From Roseomonas sp. (lineage in GTDB: Bacteria; Pseudomonadota; Alphaproteobacteria; Acetobacterales; Acetobacteraceae), in assembly GCA_020249865.1 (NCBI GenBank), contig JADCEV010000002.1, positions 1 to 64,000 on the forward strand: DNA of 64,000 nucleotides. The letters are read 5' to 3'. Made by a program: the position numbers and the translations under genes. Below, in pieces: positions 36,707 to 44,181 of the stretch; position 1 is the stretch's first letter, and every line of letters starts with the position of its first letter. The notes under the pieces are model-generated. The model was not told where the DNA came from, made no database searches, and was given only the letters and a program-made list of their open reading frames with translations.

Positions 36707-37279
36707 ATGCAGCAATCCGAACCGACATTGCGTTTGAAGGTACAGGTGACCTTTCTGCGCATGGATGCGCCGCCCGCCAGCCCCGCCCCAGCCTTGCCCG
36801 CTGATGCGCGGGTGGAAAGGGTGCGGCATTGCTCGGTGCCCTTCTATCGCTACCTCTATGATACAGTGGGGGCGCCATGGCTTTGGTGGATGCGGCGCAT
36901 CGCTTCCGATGCCGAATTGGCGGGATTGCTGGGTCATCCTTCGGTCAGCGTTCATGTGCTGATGCGGGATGGCGAACCGGCCGGGTTTTATGAGCTCGAT
37001 CATCGCGCCGGGCAGGCCACGAACCTTGCCTATTTCGGGCTGATGCCCTGGGCGATCGGCACCGGGCTTGGCGCTGCCTTTCTGCGCCATGCGGTGGATG
37101 CCGCCTGGCGGATCGGCCAGCCGGCGGTCACGGTGAATACCTGCAATGCCGATCACCCGCGCGCGCTGCCGGGCTATCTGGCGGCGGGGTTTCGCAAGCT
37201 CCGCGTCATTGAGGAAGTCTGGCCGGTACCCCTGCGCCTTGGCATGGTGATCCCGCCGCATCTGCCGCGCCTAGGGTAA
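36707..37279 (+). CDS. GNAT family N-acetyltransferase
   Basis: 190 aa. The acetyl-CoA loop appears as LMPWAIGTGLGAAFLRHAV, in the place of the RxxGxG/A motif, followed by VTVNTCNADHPRALPGYLAAGFRKL, the typical beta5-alpha4 segment. The ATG at 36707 is chosen because the frame upstream runs through the petABC terminator. Substrate unknown. Confidence 0.82.
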   Translation: MQQSEPTLRLKVQVTFLRMDAPPASPAPALPADARVERVRHCSVPFYRYLYDTVGAPWLWWMRRIASDAELAGLLGHPSVSVHVLMRDGEPAGFYELDHRAGQATNLAYFGLMPWAIGTGLGAAFLRHAVDAAWRIGQPAVTVNTCNADHPRALPGYLAAGFRKLRVIEEVWPVPLRLGMVIPPHLPRLG

Positions 37280-37339
37280 GGGCGGCATATTCCCAGGCCG
37301 ACAGGATCAGCCTTTAATGCGGGCGGAGGAAGAACCGCC

Positions 37340-38311
37340 ATGAAGACTGCCTCGCGCCGGGTGCTGCTGGGTGCAGCGCTCGCCCTGCCCTTCATCACCC
37401 GCGCCACAGCGCAGCCTGCCTGGCCGGATCGGCCGGTGCGCATCATCATCCCCTTTGGCGCAGGTGGGCCGATTGACCTGGTGGGGCGCTTGCTCGCGGA
37501 GCATCTCAAGGAAAGGCTGGGGCAGCCCTTCGTTATCGAAAACCGCCCCGGTGCGGGCGGCAGCATCGGTATTCATACCGTGGTGCAAGCGCCGCCCGAT
37601 GGCACGGCCTTTGTGCTGACCAGCGCATCGCTTGCCAGCGTGCCGGCGCTTTACCCCAATCGCGGGCTTGATCCGCGCATGGCCTTGGCGCCTGTCAGTC
37701 TGGTCGCGGATATTCCAACCGCCATGGTGGTGCGCGCCGCCGCGCCCTATCAAAGCGTGCAGGACGTGTTGAACGCGGCGCGCGCCGCGCCGGGGCGGCT
37801 GACCTATGGCAGCGGCGGGGTTGGGTCTTCCAACCATCTTTCCGGGGCACTTTTCGCGCTGGCTGCCAATCTGGATTTGACCCATGTATCCTATCGCGGC
37901 GCAGCGCCAGCCATGACAGCGCTTTATGCCGGTGAAATAGACATGGTTTTCGCGAGCACGGTGGAAACCCTGCCGCATGTGCAGGGCGGCCGCGCGCGGC
38001 TTTTGGGCGCAGCGGGGCCGCGGCGCCTGCCGGCCCTGCCCGATACGCCGGCCATCAATGAAATCGTCCCCGGCTATGTCGCGCTCAATTGGTATGCCAT
38101 CGCCGCGCCGCGCGCCACATCGCCCGCCATCATCACCCGCATGGCAGAGGTGCTGGGCAGCCTGCGCGACCTGCCCGATGTGCGTGCACGCTTCGCTGCC
38201 GCCGGCACGACGCCCTTGCTGACCGGCCCGGCGGAATTGGCCGCGCTGCTTGAGAGTGATGTGCCGCAATGGCAGCGCGTGGTGGCTGCGACAGGGATCA
38301 AGGTGGAATAA
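37340..38311 (+). CDS. Bug/TctC-family tripartite tricarboxylate transporter receptor
   Basis: 323 aa periplasmic receptor. A signal peptide (MKTASRRVLLGAALALPFITRATAQ) is followed by WPDRPVRIIIPFGAGGPIDLVGRLLAEHL, the Bug hallmark, and NRPGAGGSIG. No tctA/tctB genes accompany it here, as is common for the many orphan Bug receptors in this group of bacteria. It may serve the acyl-CoA ligase encoded 94 bp downstream (inference). Confidence 0.9.
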   Translation: MKTASRRVLLGAALALPFITRATAQPAWPDRPVRIIIPFGAGGPIDLVGRLLAEHLKERLGQPFVIENRPGAGGSIGIHTVVQAPPDGTAFVLTSASLASVPALYPNRGLDPRMALAPVSLVADIPTAMVVRAAAPYQSVQDVLNAARAAPGRLTYGSGGVGSSNHLSGALFALAANLDLTHVSYRGAAPAMTALYAGEIDMVFASTVETLPHVQGGRARLLGAAGPRRLPALPDTPAINEIVPGYVALNWYAIAAPRATSPAIITRMAEVLGSLRDLPDVRARFAAAGTTPLLTGPAELAALLESDVPQWQRVVAATGIKVE

Positions 38312-38400
38312 GATGCTCCTTGCCCCGCCATATGAGCCTGATTTACCTTCCACCTGAAAACAAGAAAGCACCGCGCCGAGCCGCGCGGTTGGGGAGCATC
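38312..38400 (+). promoter_or_regulatory. Leader of the acyl-CoA ligase gene with SD-pairing inverted repeat
   Basis: GATGCTCC (38312-38319) is perfectly complementary to GGAGCATC (38393-38400), and an inner hairpin CCGCGC/GCGCGG lies at 38371-38388. The right arm overlaps the GGGGAG Shine-Dalgarno of the ligase, so pairing could hide the ribosome site. No ligand-binding motif recognised. Confidence 0.3.
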
Positions 38401-38405
38401 AGCGC

Positions 38406-40097
38406 ATGAGCCAAGCCGCCTTCAAAGCCGCGCGGGATTTTCTGCTGGCGCAGCGTGGCGATTACGCCACAGCCTATCGCGATTTCCGCTGGCCGGCGCT
38501 GGATCATTTCAACTGGGCGCTTGACTGGTTTGACGCTGAATTGGCCGCCGGCGCGCATGGTGGGCGCCTTGCACTCCGCATCGTTGGCGATGGCGCGGCG
38601 GAACGCAGCTTTGCCGAGCTTTCGGCAGCCTCCAACCGTGTCGCCAATGGGTTGCGTGCGCTTGGCGTCAAGCGTGGTGATCGCATTCTGCTCATGCTCG
38701 GCAATGTCGTGCCGCTTTGGGAAGTGATGCTGGCGGCGATGAAATTGGGCGCCGTGGTGATCCCCGCCACCACCTTGCTCGCCGGCGCTGATCTGAAGGA
38801 CAGGTTTGATCGTGGTCGCGCGCGCTTCGTGGTCGCCAATGCCGCCGATGCACTGAAATTCGAAGGGATGGAAGCGGGTGTGACGCGCATCGCGGTGGGC
38901 ACAGCACCGGCGGGCTGGATCGCTTATGAAACGCTGCATCAGGGTGCCCCCAGCTTCACGCCGGATGGGCCGACCAAGGCCCAAGATCCGATGCTGCTTT
39001 ATTTCACGTCAGGCACTACGGCCAAGCCGAAGCTTGTTCTGCATAGTCATCAATCCTATCCGGTGGGGCATCTTTCCACCATGTTCGTGCTCGGCCTGCA
39101 GCCGGGCGATTTGCATTTGAATATTTCCTCGCCCGGCTGGGCCAAACACGCCTGGTCCTGCATTTTTGCGCCCTGGATTGCGGGGGCGGCGGTCTTCATC
39201 GCCAATCAGCCGCGCTTCAATGCGCGCGGCATGCTGGAAGCGATTGCCGCCAATGGCGTCACCACACTCTGCGCCCCACCCACCGTCTGGCGCATGTTTG
39301 TCCAGGAAGACATGAAATCCATCCGCACCTCCTTGCGCGAAGTGGCCGGTGCAGGGGAACCGCTCAATCCCGAAATCATTGAACAGGTGCGCGATGCCTG
39401 GGGCCTCACCATCCGCGACTTCTTCGGCCAGACGGAAACCACCGCGCAGATCGGCAATCCACCTGGGATGCCCTTGAAGGAGGGCTCCATGGGCAAGCCG
39501 CTGCCGGGTTATCGGATCGTCTTGCTCGACCCCGATGACAAGCCGGCTGAGGAAGGGGAGGTCTGCATCGCGCTCAACCCCGCGCCGACCGGGCTGATGA
39601 TGGGGTATCAGGCCGATGATGGCAGCACCCTGCCGGCGGGCGAGGCTTTCTATCGCACCGGTGATGTCGCCAATCGCGATCAGGATGGCTACCTGACCTA
39701 TGTCGGTCGGGCGGATGATGTGTTCAAAGCCTCCGACTATCGGATTTCGCCCTTTGAGCTTGAAAGCGTGCTGATCGAGCATGAGGCGGTGGCGGAAGCG
39801 GCCGTGGTGCCCGCGCCGGATGCCATGCGCATGGCGGTGCCCAAGGCCTTTATTGCGCTGGCACCCGGGGCGGTGGCGAACCCGGCCACCATGCTGTCCA
39901 TCTTCCAGCATCTGCGCGGGCGGCTTTCCGCCTTCAAGCGCGTGCGGCGCCTGGAAGTGCATGAATTGCCCAAGACGATTTCGGGCAAGATCCGCCGCGT
40001 CGAACTTCGCCAATTGGAGGAAAAGCGCTTCGCCGCCGGCGCCAGGCCCGAGGGCGAGTATCGGGAGGAGGATTTCCCGGAACTCCGCCATTCCTGA
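38406..40097 (+). CDS. AMP-dependent acyl-CoA synthetase/ligase
   Basis: 563 aa adenylating enzyme of the ANL superfamily. P-loop YFTSGTTAKPKLVLHSH, the A5 motif DFFGQTETT, the A7 YRTGDVANRDQDGYLTYVGR hinge and the C-terminal catalytic lysine in PKTISGKIRR are complete. The overall pattern is that of acetyl/medium-chain acyl-CoA synthetases; the chain length or aromatic nature of the acid cannot be read directly. It is followed by its own terminator. Confidence 0.9.
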   Translation: MSQAAFKAARDFLLAQRGDYATAYRDFRWPALDHFNWALDWFDAELAAGAHGGRLALRIVGDGAAERSFAELSAASNRVANGLRALGVKRGDRILLMLGNVVPLWEVMLAAMKLGAVVIPATTLLAGADLKDRFDRGRARFVVANAADALKFEGMEAGVTRIAVGTAPAGWIAYETLHQGAPSFTPDGPTKAQDPMLLYFTSGTTAKPKLVLHSHQSYPVGHLSTMFVLGLQPGDLHLNISSPGWAKHAWSCIFAPWIAGAAVFIANQPRFNARGMLEAIAANGVTTLCAPPTVWRMFVQEDMKSIRTSLREVAGAGEPLNPEIIEQVRDAWGLTIRDFFGQTETTAQIGNPPGMPLKEGSMGKPLPGYRIVLLDPDDKPAEEGEVCIALNPAPTGLMMGYQADDGSTLPAGEAFYRTGDVANRDQDGYLTYVGRADDVFKASDYRISPFELESVLIEHEAVAEAAVVPAPDAMRMAVPKAFIALAPGAVANPATMLSIFQHLRGRLSAFKRVRRLEVHELPKTISGKIRRVELRQLEEKRFAAGARPEGEYREEDFPELRHS

Positions 40098-40112
40098 ACA
40101 AGCCCCCGCTTG

Positions 40113-40138
40113 CCCCCGCGCCCCAGCGGGGGTTTATT
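40113..40138 (+). terminator. Rho-independent terminator after the ligase gene
   Basis: CCCCCGC (40113-40119), loop GCCCCA, GCGGGGG (40126-40132), then TTTATT. An alternative outer pairing CCCCCGCT (40103-40110)/AGCGGGGG exists. Confidence 0.75.
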
Positions 40139-40162
40139 GGGGTGAATCCCGGAGATACCCCG

Positions 40163-41494
40163 ATGAATGAAATCAATGTGCCGCGCCCGAATAATCTGGA
40201 CGCGTTCTGGATGCCCTATTCGGACAATAAGTATTTCAAGGACCGCCCGCGCATGCTCGCCCGCGCTGAGGGCATGCATTACTACACGCCGGAGGGTCGG
40301 GAGATTCTGGACGGTACCTCTGGCCTTTGGTGCTGCAATGCCGGGCATGGTCGGCGGGAAATTGTGGAGGCGATCCAACGCCAAGCCGCCATCATGGATT
40401 TCGCGCCCGCCTTCCAGCTTGGCCACCCGATTGCCTTTGAAGCCGCCGCGCGCGTGGCGGATATGACGCCGGAGGGGTTGGACCGGGTTTTCTTCACCAA
40501 TTCAGGCAGCGAAGCCGCCGATACGGCGCTGAAAATCGCACTCGCCTATCACAAGGCGCGGGGAGAAAGCTCTCGCGTGCGGTTGATCGGGCGCGAACGC
40601 GGCTATCATGGCGTGGGCTTCGGCGGCATGTCGGTCGGCGGCATTGGGCCCAATCGCAAGCAATTCGGCGCGCTGCTGCCTTATGTGGACCATCTGCCGC
40701 ATACGCATCTGCCGGCCAAGAACGCCTATTGCCGGGGTGAGCCGCCGCATGGCGCCGAGCTGGCCGATGTGCTGGAAAACCTGGTCACGCTGCATGGTGC
40801 CGAGACCATCGCCGCTGTCATGGTGGAACCCGTGGCGGGGTCAACCGGCGTGCTGGTGCCGCCGGTGGGCTACCTCAAGCGACTCCGCGATATCTGCACC
40901 AAGCACGGCATTCTGCTGATTTTTGATGAGGTGATCACCGGCTTTGGCCGGCTTGGCGCCAATTTCGGCGCAGAACGCCTCGGCGTGATGCCCGATATCA
41001 TGACCATGGCCAAGGGGCTGACCAATGCCGCCGTGCCCATGGGGGCGGTGGCCGTCAAGAACGAGATTTATGATGCCATCGTGAAGGGCACTGGCGCGGG
41101 CATCGAATTCTTCCACGGCTATACCTATTCCGGGCATCCCTTGGCGGCGGCGGCGGCGATTGCCACGCTGGAATTGCATCGCGCCGAGGATTTGCCGGGC
41201 CGCGCCCGCGCGTTGGAACCTTATTGGCAGGATGCGGTGCATTCGCTGAAGGGTTTGTCCAATGTGATTGATATCCGCGATGTCGGGCTGATTGGCGCGG
41301 TGGAATTGGCGCCCCGCCCCGGCAAGCCCACGCAACGCGCCTTGGATGTCTTCCGCCGCTGCTTTGATGAGGGCGTGTTGATCCGCGTGACCGCCGATAT
41401 CATTGCCATGTCGCCGCCGCTGATTTGCGAAAAGCCGCATGTGGATAGGCTGATCAATACGCTTTCCGATGCGATCATGGCGGAAGCGGCCTGA
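40163..41494 (+). CDS. Class III aminotransferase (omega-amino acid:pyruvate type)
   Basis: 443 aa PLP enzyme. The start AFWMPYSDNKYFKDRPRM, the PLP-phosphate site TNSGSEAADTALKIAL, the pyridine-ring Asp in LLIFDEVITGFGRLG and the Schiff-base lysine in DIMTMAKGLTNAAVPMG are typical of beta-alanine/omega-amino acid:pyruvate aminotransferases. The ATG at 40163 has GGAGA upstream; a GTG at 40142 is less likely. Likely donors are beta-alanine or other omega-amines (inference). Confidence 0.9.
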   Translation: MNEINVPRPNNLDAFWMPYSDNKYFKDRPRMLARAEGMHYYTPEGREILDGTSGLWCCNAGHGRREIVEAIQRQAAIMDFAPAFQLGHPIAFEAAARVADMTPEGLDRVFFTNSGSEAADTALKIALAYHKARGESSRVRLIGRERGYHGVGFGGMSVGGIGPNRKQFGALLPYVDHLPHTHLPAKNAYCRGEPPHGAELADVLENLVTLHGAETIAAVMVEPVAGSTGVLVPPVGYLKRLRDICTKHGILLIFDEVITGFGRLGANFGAERLGVMPDIMTMAKGLTNAAVPMGAVAVKNEIYDAIVKGTGAGIEFFHGYTYSGHPLAAAAAIATLELHRAEDLPGRARALEPYWQDAVHSLKGLSNVIDIRDVGLIGAVELAPRPGKPTQRALDVFRRCFDEGVLIRVTADIIAMSPPLICEKPHVDRLINTLSDAIMAEAA

Positions 41495-41497
41495 CCG

Positions 41498-41544
41498 GAG
41501 CATTTTCAAGCCATGTGGACTCACATGGCGACTCGGAAAATGCG
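41498..41544. repeat. Intergenic nested palindrome (REP/MITE-like)
   Basis: Outer arms GCATTTTC (41500-41507) and GAAAATGC (41536-41543) enclose inner arms CCATGTG and CACATGG (41511-41528), so the whole 47-mer can form a two-stem cruciform. Similar GCATTTTC...GAAAATGC palindromes are dispersed between genes in many alphaproteobacteria. Only one copy was seen in this window. Confidence 0.5.
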
Positions 41545-41561
41545 ACCAAACGATGATACTA

Positions 41562-41585
41562 CCGGGCAGGGTGACCTCTGCCCGG
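41562..41585. other. Perfect hairpin upstream of the COG0523 gene
   Basis: CCGGGCAG, eight-base loop, CTGCCCGG. There is no T-run after it on either strand, so it is not a classical terminator; it may be an operator, an mRNA leader element, or part of the adjacent palindromic element. Confidence 0.4.
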
Positions 41586-41631
41586 CTTCGCCCCATATAA
41601 GGCGTCAAACCTTGCTGATGGAGAAACCCAG

Positions 41632-42663
41632 GTGAGCGATACTGCCCGCGCGCCCGTGCCCGTGACCGTGCTGACCGGCTATCTTGGTGCCGGCAAAACC
41701 ACGCTGCTGAACCGCATCCTGACCGAAAATCACGGCCAGAAATTCGCGGTCGTGATCAATGAATTCGGCGAATTGGGCGTGGATAACGACTTGGTCGTGG
41801 ATGCCGACGAAGAAGTGTTTGAAATGAACAATGGCTGCATCTGCTGCACGGTGCGCGGGGATTTGATCCGCATCCTGGCCGGGCTGATGAAGCGGCGCGA
41901 CAAGTTTGATGGCATTATTGTGGAGACCACCGGCCTCGCGGACCCGGCCCCGGTGGCGCAGACCTTCTTTGTTGATGATGACGTGAAGCGCGCGACCAAG
42001 CTGGATGCGATTGTGACGGTGGTGGATGCCAAGCATTTGCCTGCGCGGTTGAATGATTCAGCCGAAGCGCAGGAACAGATCGCCTTCGCCGACATTATCG
42101 TGCTGAACAAGATGGATCTGGTGAGCGAGGCCGAAGCGGCGGAAGTGGAAAAGCGCATCCGCGCCATCAACCCCTATGCCGAAATTCGCCGCGCAACGAA
42201 ATCCGATGTGCCGGTCAATGCCGTGATCGGGCGTGATGCCTTCAACCTGGAACGCATTCTGGAACGTGAACCGGAATTCCTCTCGGGTGAGGATGATCAC
42301 GAACATGATTCGGAAGTGAACAGCGTTTCCTTCGAAGTGGACCGCCCGATTGATGCCGAGCGTTTCAACGCCTGGATCACGCAGGTGCTGTCCAGCAAGG
42401 GGCAGGATTTGCTGCGCACCAAGGGTATTCTGGCCTATGAGGGCGATGATCGTCGCTTCGCTTTCCAGGCGGTGCATATGATCGCCGATGGTGATTTCAT
42501 CGGCCCCTGGAAGGAAGGCGATCCGCGCCGTTCAAAGCTGGTTTTCATTGGGCGCGATTTGAATCGCCCCTGGCTGCGCCGCGGTTTTGAAGCCTGCCAG
42601 GCCGGTGAGGATGAGGCGAAGATCAATGCCGAAATCGCGCGCTGGAGCCCCCCCGAAGCATGA
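41632..42663 (+). CDS. COG0523-family GTPase / metallochaperone (CobW/ZigA type)
   Basis: 343 aa, GTG start. Walker [10 protein letters not shown], the metal-binding CICC in [12 protein letters not shown], Walker B-like [11 protein letters not shown] and the guanine motif NKMD are intact. An acidic/His stretch (EDDHEHDSE, near residue 221) may bind metal, and a CobW C-terminal domain follows. Members insert or deliver zinc, cobalt or iron. No cobalamin genes are nearby, so a zinc- or iron-related role is as likely as CobW. The next gene starts within its stop codon. Confidence 0.92.
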   Translation: MSDTARAPVPVTVLTGYLGAGKTTLLNRILTENHGQKFAVVINEFGELGVDNDLVVDADEEVFEMNNGCICCTVRGDLIRILAGLMKRRDKFDGIIVETTGLADPAPVAQTFFVDDDVKRATKLDAIVTVVDAKHLPARLNDSAEAQEQIAFADIIVLNKMDLVSEAEAAEVEKRIRAINPYAEIRRATKSDVPVNAVIGRDAFNLERILEREPEFLSGEDDHEHDSEVNSVSFEVDRPIDAERFNAWITQVLSSKGQDLLRTKGILAYEGDDRRFAFQAVHMIADGDFIGPWKEGDPRRSKLVFIGRDLNRPWLRRGFEACQAGEDEAKINAEIARWSPPEA

Positions 42664-43685
42664 GCGGCGCCGATTATTTGCTGGATAGCCGGGGCATCTC
42701 GCAAAACCTCGGCGCCTGGGTCGCTGGCATTGGCTTTGGTCATGAAGGCCGCACTTGCAGCTTTGGCACCAGCGATGGCGTCTTGCATCAGGCAAGGCTT
42801 ACGGCCCCGCAGGATGCTTGGGCGCGGCATGAAGCGCATCAGGGCGCGGTGCTGTCGCTTTGTGCCGATGCCAAGGATGGCGTGGTCTCAGGCGGTGATG
42901 ATGGGCGGCTGATGCGCCTTGGCGCTGATGGCACGCTCACCGAATTGGCGCGTTATGGCAGCCGTTGGGTGGAGCATGTCGCCGCCCATGAAAGCGGGCT
43001 GCGCGCTGCCGTGGTCGGCAAGGCCGTGCATGTGCTGGATGGCGCAGGGGCAGCGCTGAAATCACTCGCGCATCCAACATCGGTCACGGGCATTGCCTTT
43101 GACGCCAAGGGCAAGCGCATCGCAGCCAGCCATTACAATGGCGCCTCGCTTTGGTTTGTGGCGGCGAAGGATGACAAGCCGCGTTCACTGGAATGGAAGG
43201 GCAGCCATACGGGCATTATTTTCAGCCCTGATGGGACGCATGTGGTGACTTCCATGCAGGAGAATACCTTGCATGGCTGGCGCTTGGCCGATGGGCAGCA
43301 TATGCGCATGGCGGGCTATCCGGCGAAGACCAAATCGCTGTCTTTCACTTCCAAGGGACGGTGGCTCGCGACCTCTGGCGCCGATTGTGTGGTGTTGTGG
43401 CCGTTCTTTGGTGGCGGGCCCATGGGCAAGGCGCCAACGGAACTTGCGGGGGGTGATCAGGCGCTGTGTTCAGCTGTGGCCTGCCATCCGCAGCAGGAAG
43501 TGGTGGCGGCAGGTTTCAATGACGGGCTGGTGCTGATTGCCGAGGTCGCGAGTGGGCGCATTGTCCCCGTGGCCGCACCGGGACGCGGCGCCATTTCAGC
43601 GCTGGCCTGGAGCGATTCCGGCACGCATTTGGCCTTTGGCACTGAAGAAGGTTTCGCCGGGCTGGTGGACCTTTCACGCCGCTGA
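42660..43685 (+). CDS. WD40 repeat protein coupled to the COG0523 GTPase
   Basis: 341 aa beta-propeller protein. Repeated blades of ~40 residues are seen, e.g. [40 protein letters not shown] and [15 protein letters not shown]. No signal peptide, so it is probably cytoplasmic. The ATGA overlap with the GTPase implies coupled translation and a shared task, perhaps a scaffold for the chaperone's client. The molecular role is unknown. Confidence 0.88.
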   Translation: MSGADYLLDSRGISQNLGAWVAGIGFGHEGRTCSFGTSDGVLHQARLTAPQDAWARHEAHQGAVLSLCADAKDGVVSGGDDGRLMRLGADGTLTELARYGSRWVEHVAAHESGLRAAVVGKAVHVLDGAGAALKSLAHPTSVTGIAFDAKGKRIAASHYNGASLWFVAAKDDKPRSLEWKGSHTGIIFSPDGTHVVTSMQENTLHGWRLADGQHMRMAGYPAKTKSLSFTSKGRWLATSGADCVVLWPFFGGGPMGKAPTELAGGDQALCSAVACHPQQEVVAAGFNDGLVLIAEVASGRIVPVAAPGRGAISALAWSDSGTHLAFGTEEGFAGLVDLSRR

Positions 43686-43751
43686 GGCGCAGGGCTGGAA
43701 ATATCCAGCGACCCTGTGCTTGAGTGCCGTCGTTAAAGCCGGAGAAGCGCC

Positions 43752-44168
43752 ATGGCCGCACGCGATGATGAGGATGAGGAATTCGATCTGGGCATCAGCC
43801 TGGAATCGGTGGCCGCCATTGTGGATGCGGCGCGCGCCGTCCAGGAAGGCGAGGAAAGCGGCGCCATCTCTCGTGCGGATGACGATGAGGAAGGCCTCGA
43901 CGCCGAAGATGATGAAAACATGGATGAGGATGCGCTGCGCGCCTTCATCAGTGAATTGAATGAGGATGAACAGGCTTCCCTGATTGCCCTCGCCTGGATC
44001 GGCCGCGGTGATTATGAGGCGGATGATTGGGAAGAAGCGCGCAACCTGGCGCGGGAACGCAATATGCGTGACCCGGCGACCTATCTGCTCGGCATCGAAA
44101 TGCTGGGTGATATGCTGGAAGAAGGCTTGGAAGCGCTCGGGCTTTCACTGGATGACGTAGAGGGCTGA
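43752..44168 (+). CDS. DUF3775 domain-containing protein
   Basis: 138 aa very acidic protein. Residues 60-135 (LRAFISELNEDEQASLIALAWIG, WEEARNLARERNMRDPATYL) match DUF3775, small alphaproteobacterial proteins of unknown function. A low-complexity Asp/Glu linker occupies residues ~30-60. It is 66 bp behind the WD40 gene, and a small hairpin (CTGGA-AATA-TCCAG) lies between. Confidence 0.82.
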   Translation: MAARDDEDEEFDLGISLESVAAIVDAARAVQEGEESGAISRADDDEEGLDAEDDENMDEDALRAFISELNEDEQASLIALAWIGRGDYEADDWEEARNLARERNMRDPATYLLGIEMLGDMLEEGLEALGLSLDDVEG

Positions 44169-44181
44169 AACGCCGCCCCCA

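Noticed and set aside
41545-41631. Cobalamin or other riboswitch upstream of the COG0523 gene
   Set aside because: Too short for a B12 riboswitch and no B12-box-like sequence; only simple hairpins are present.
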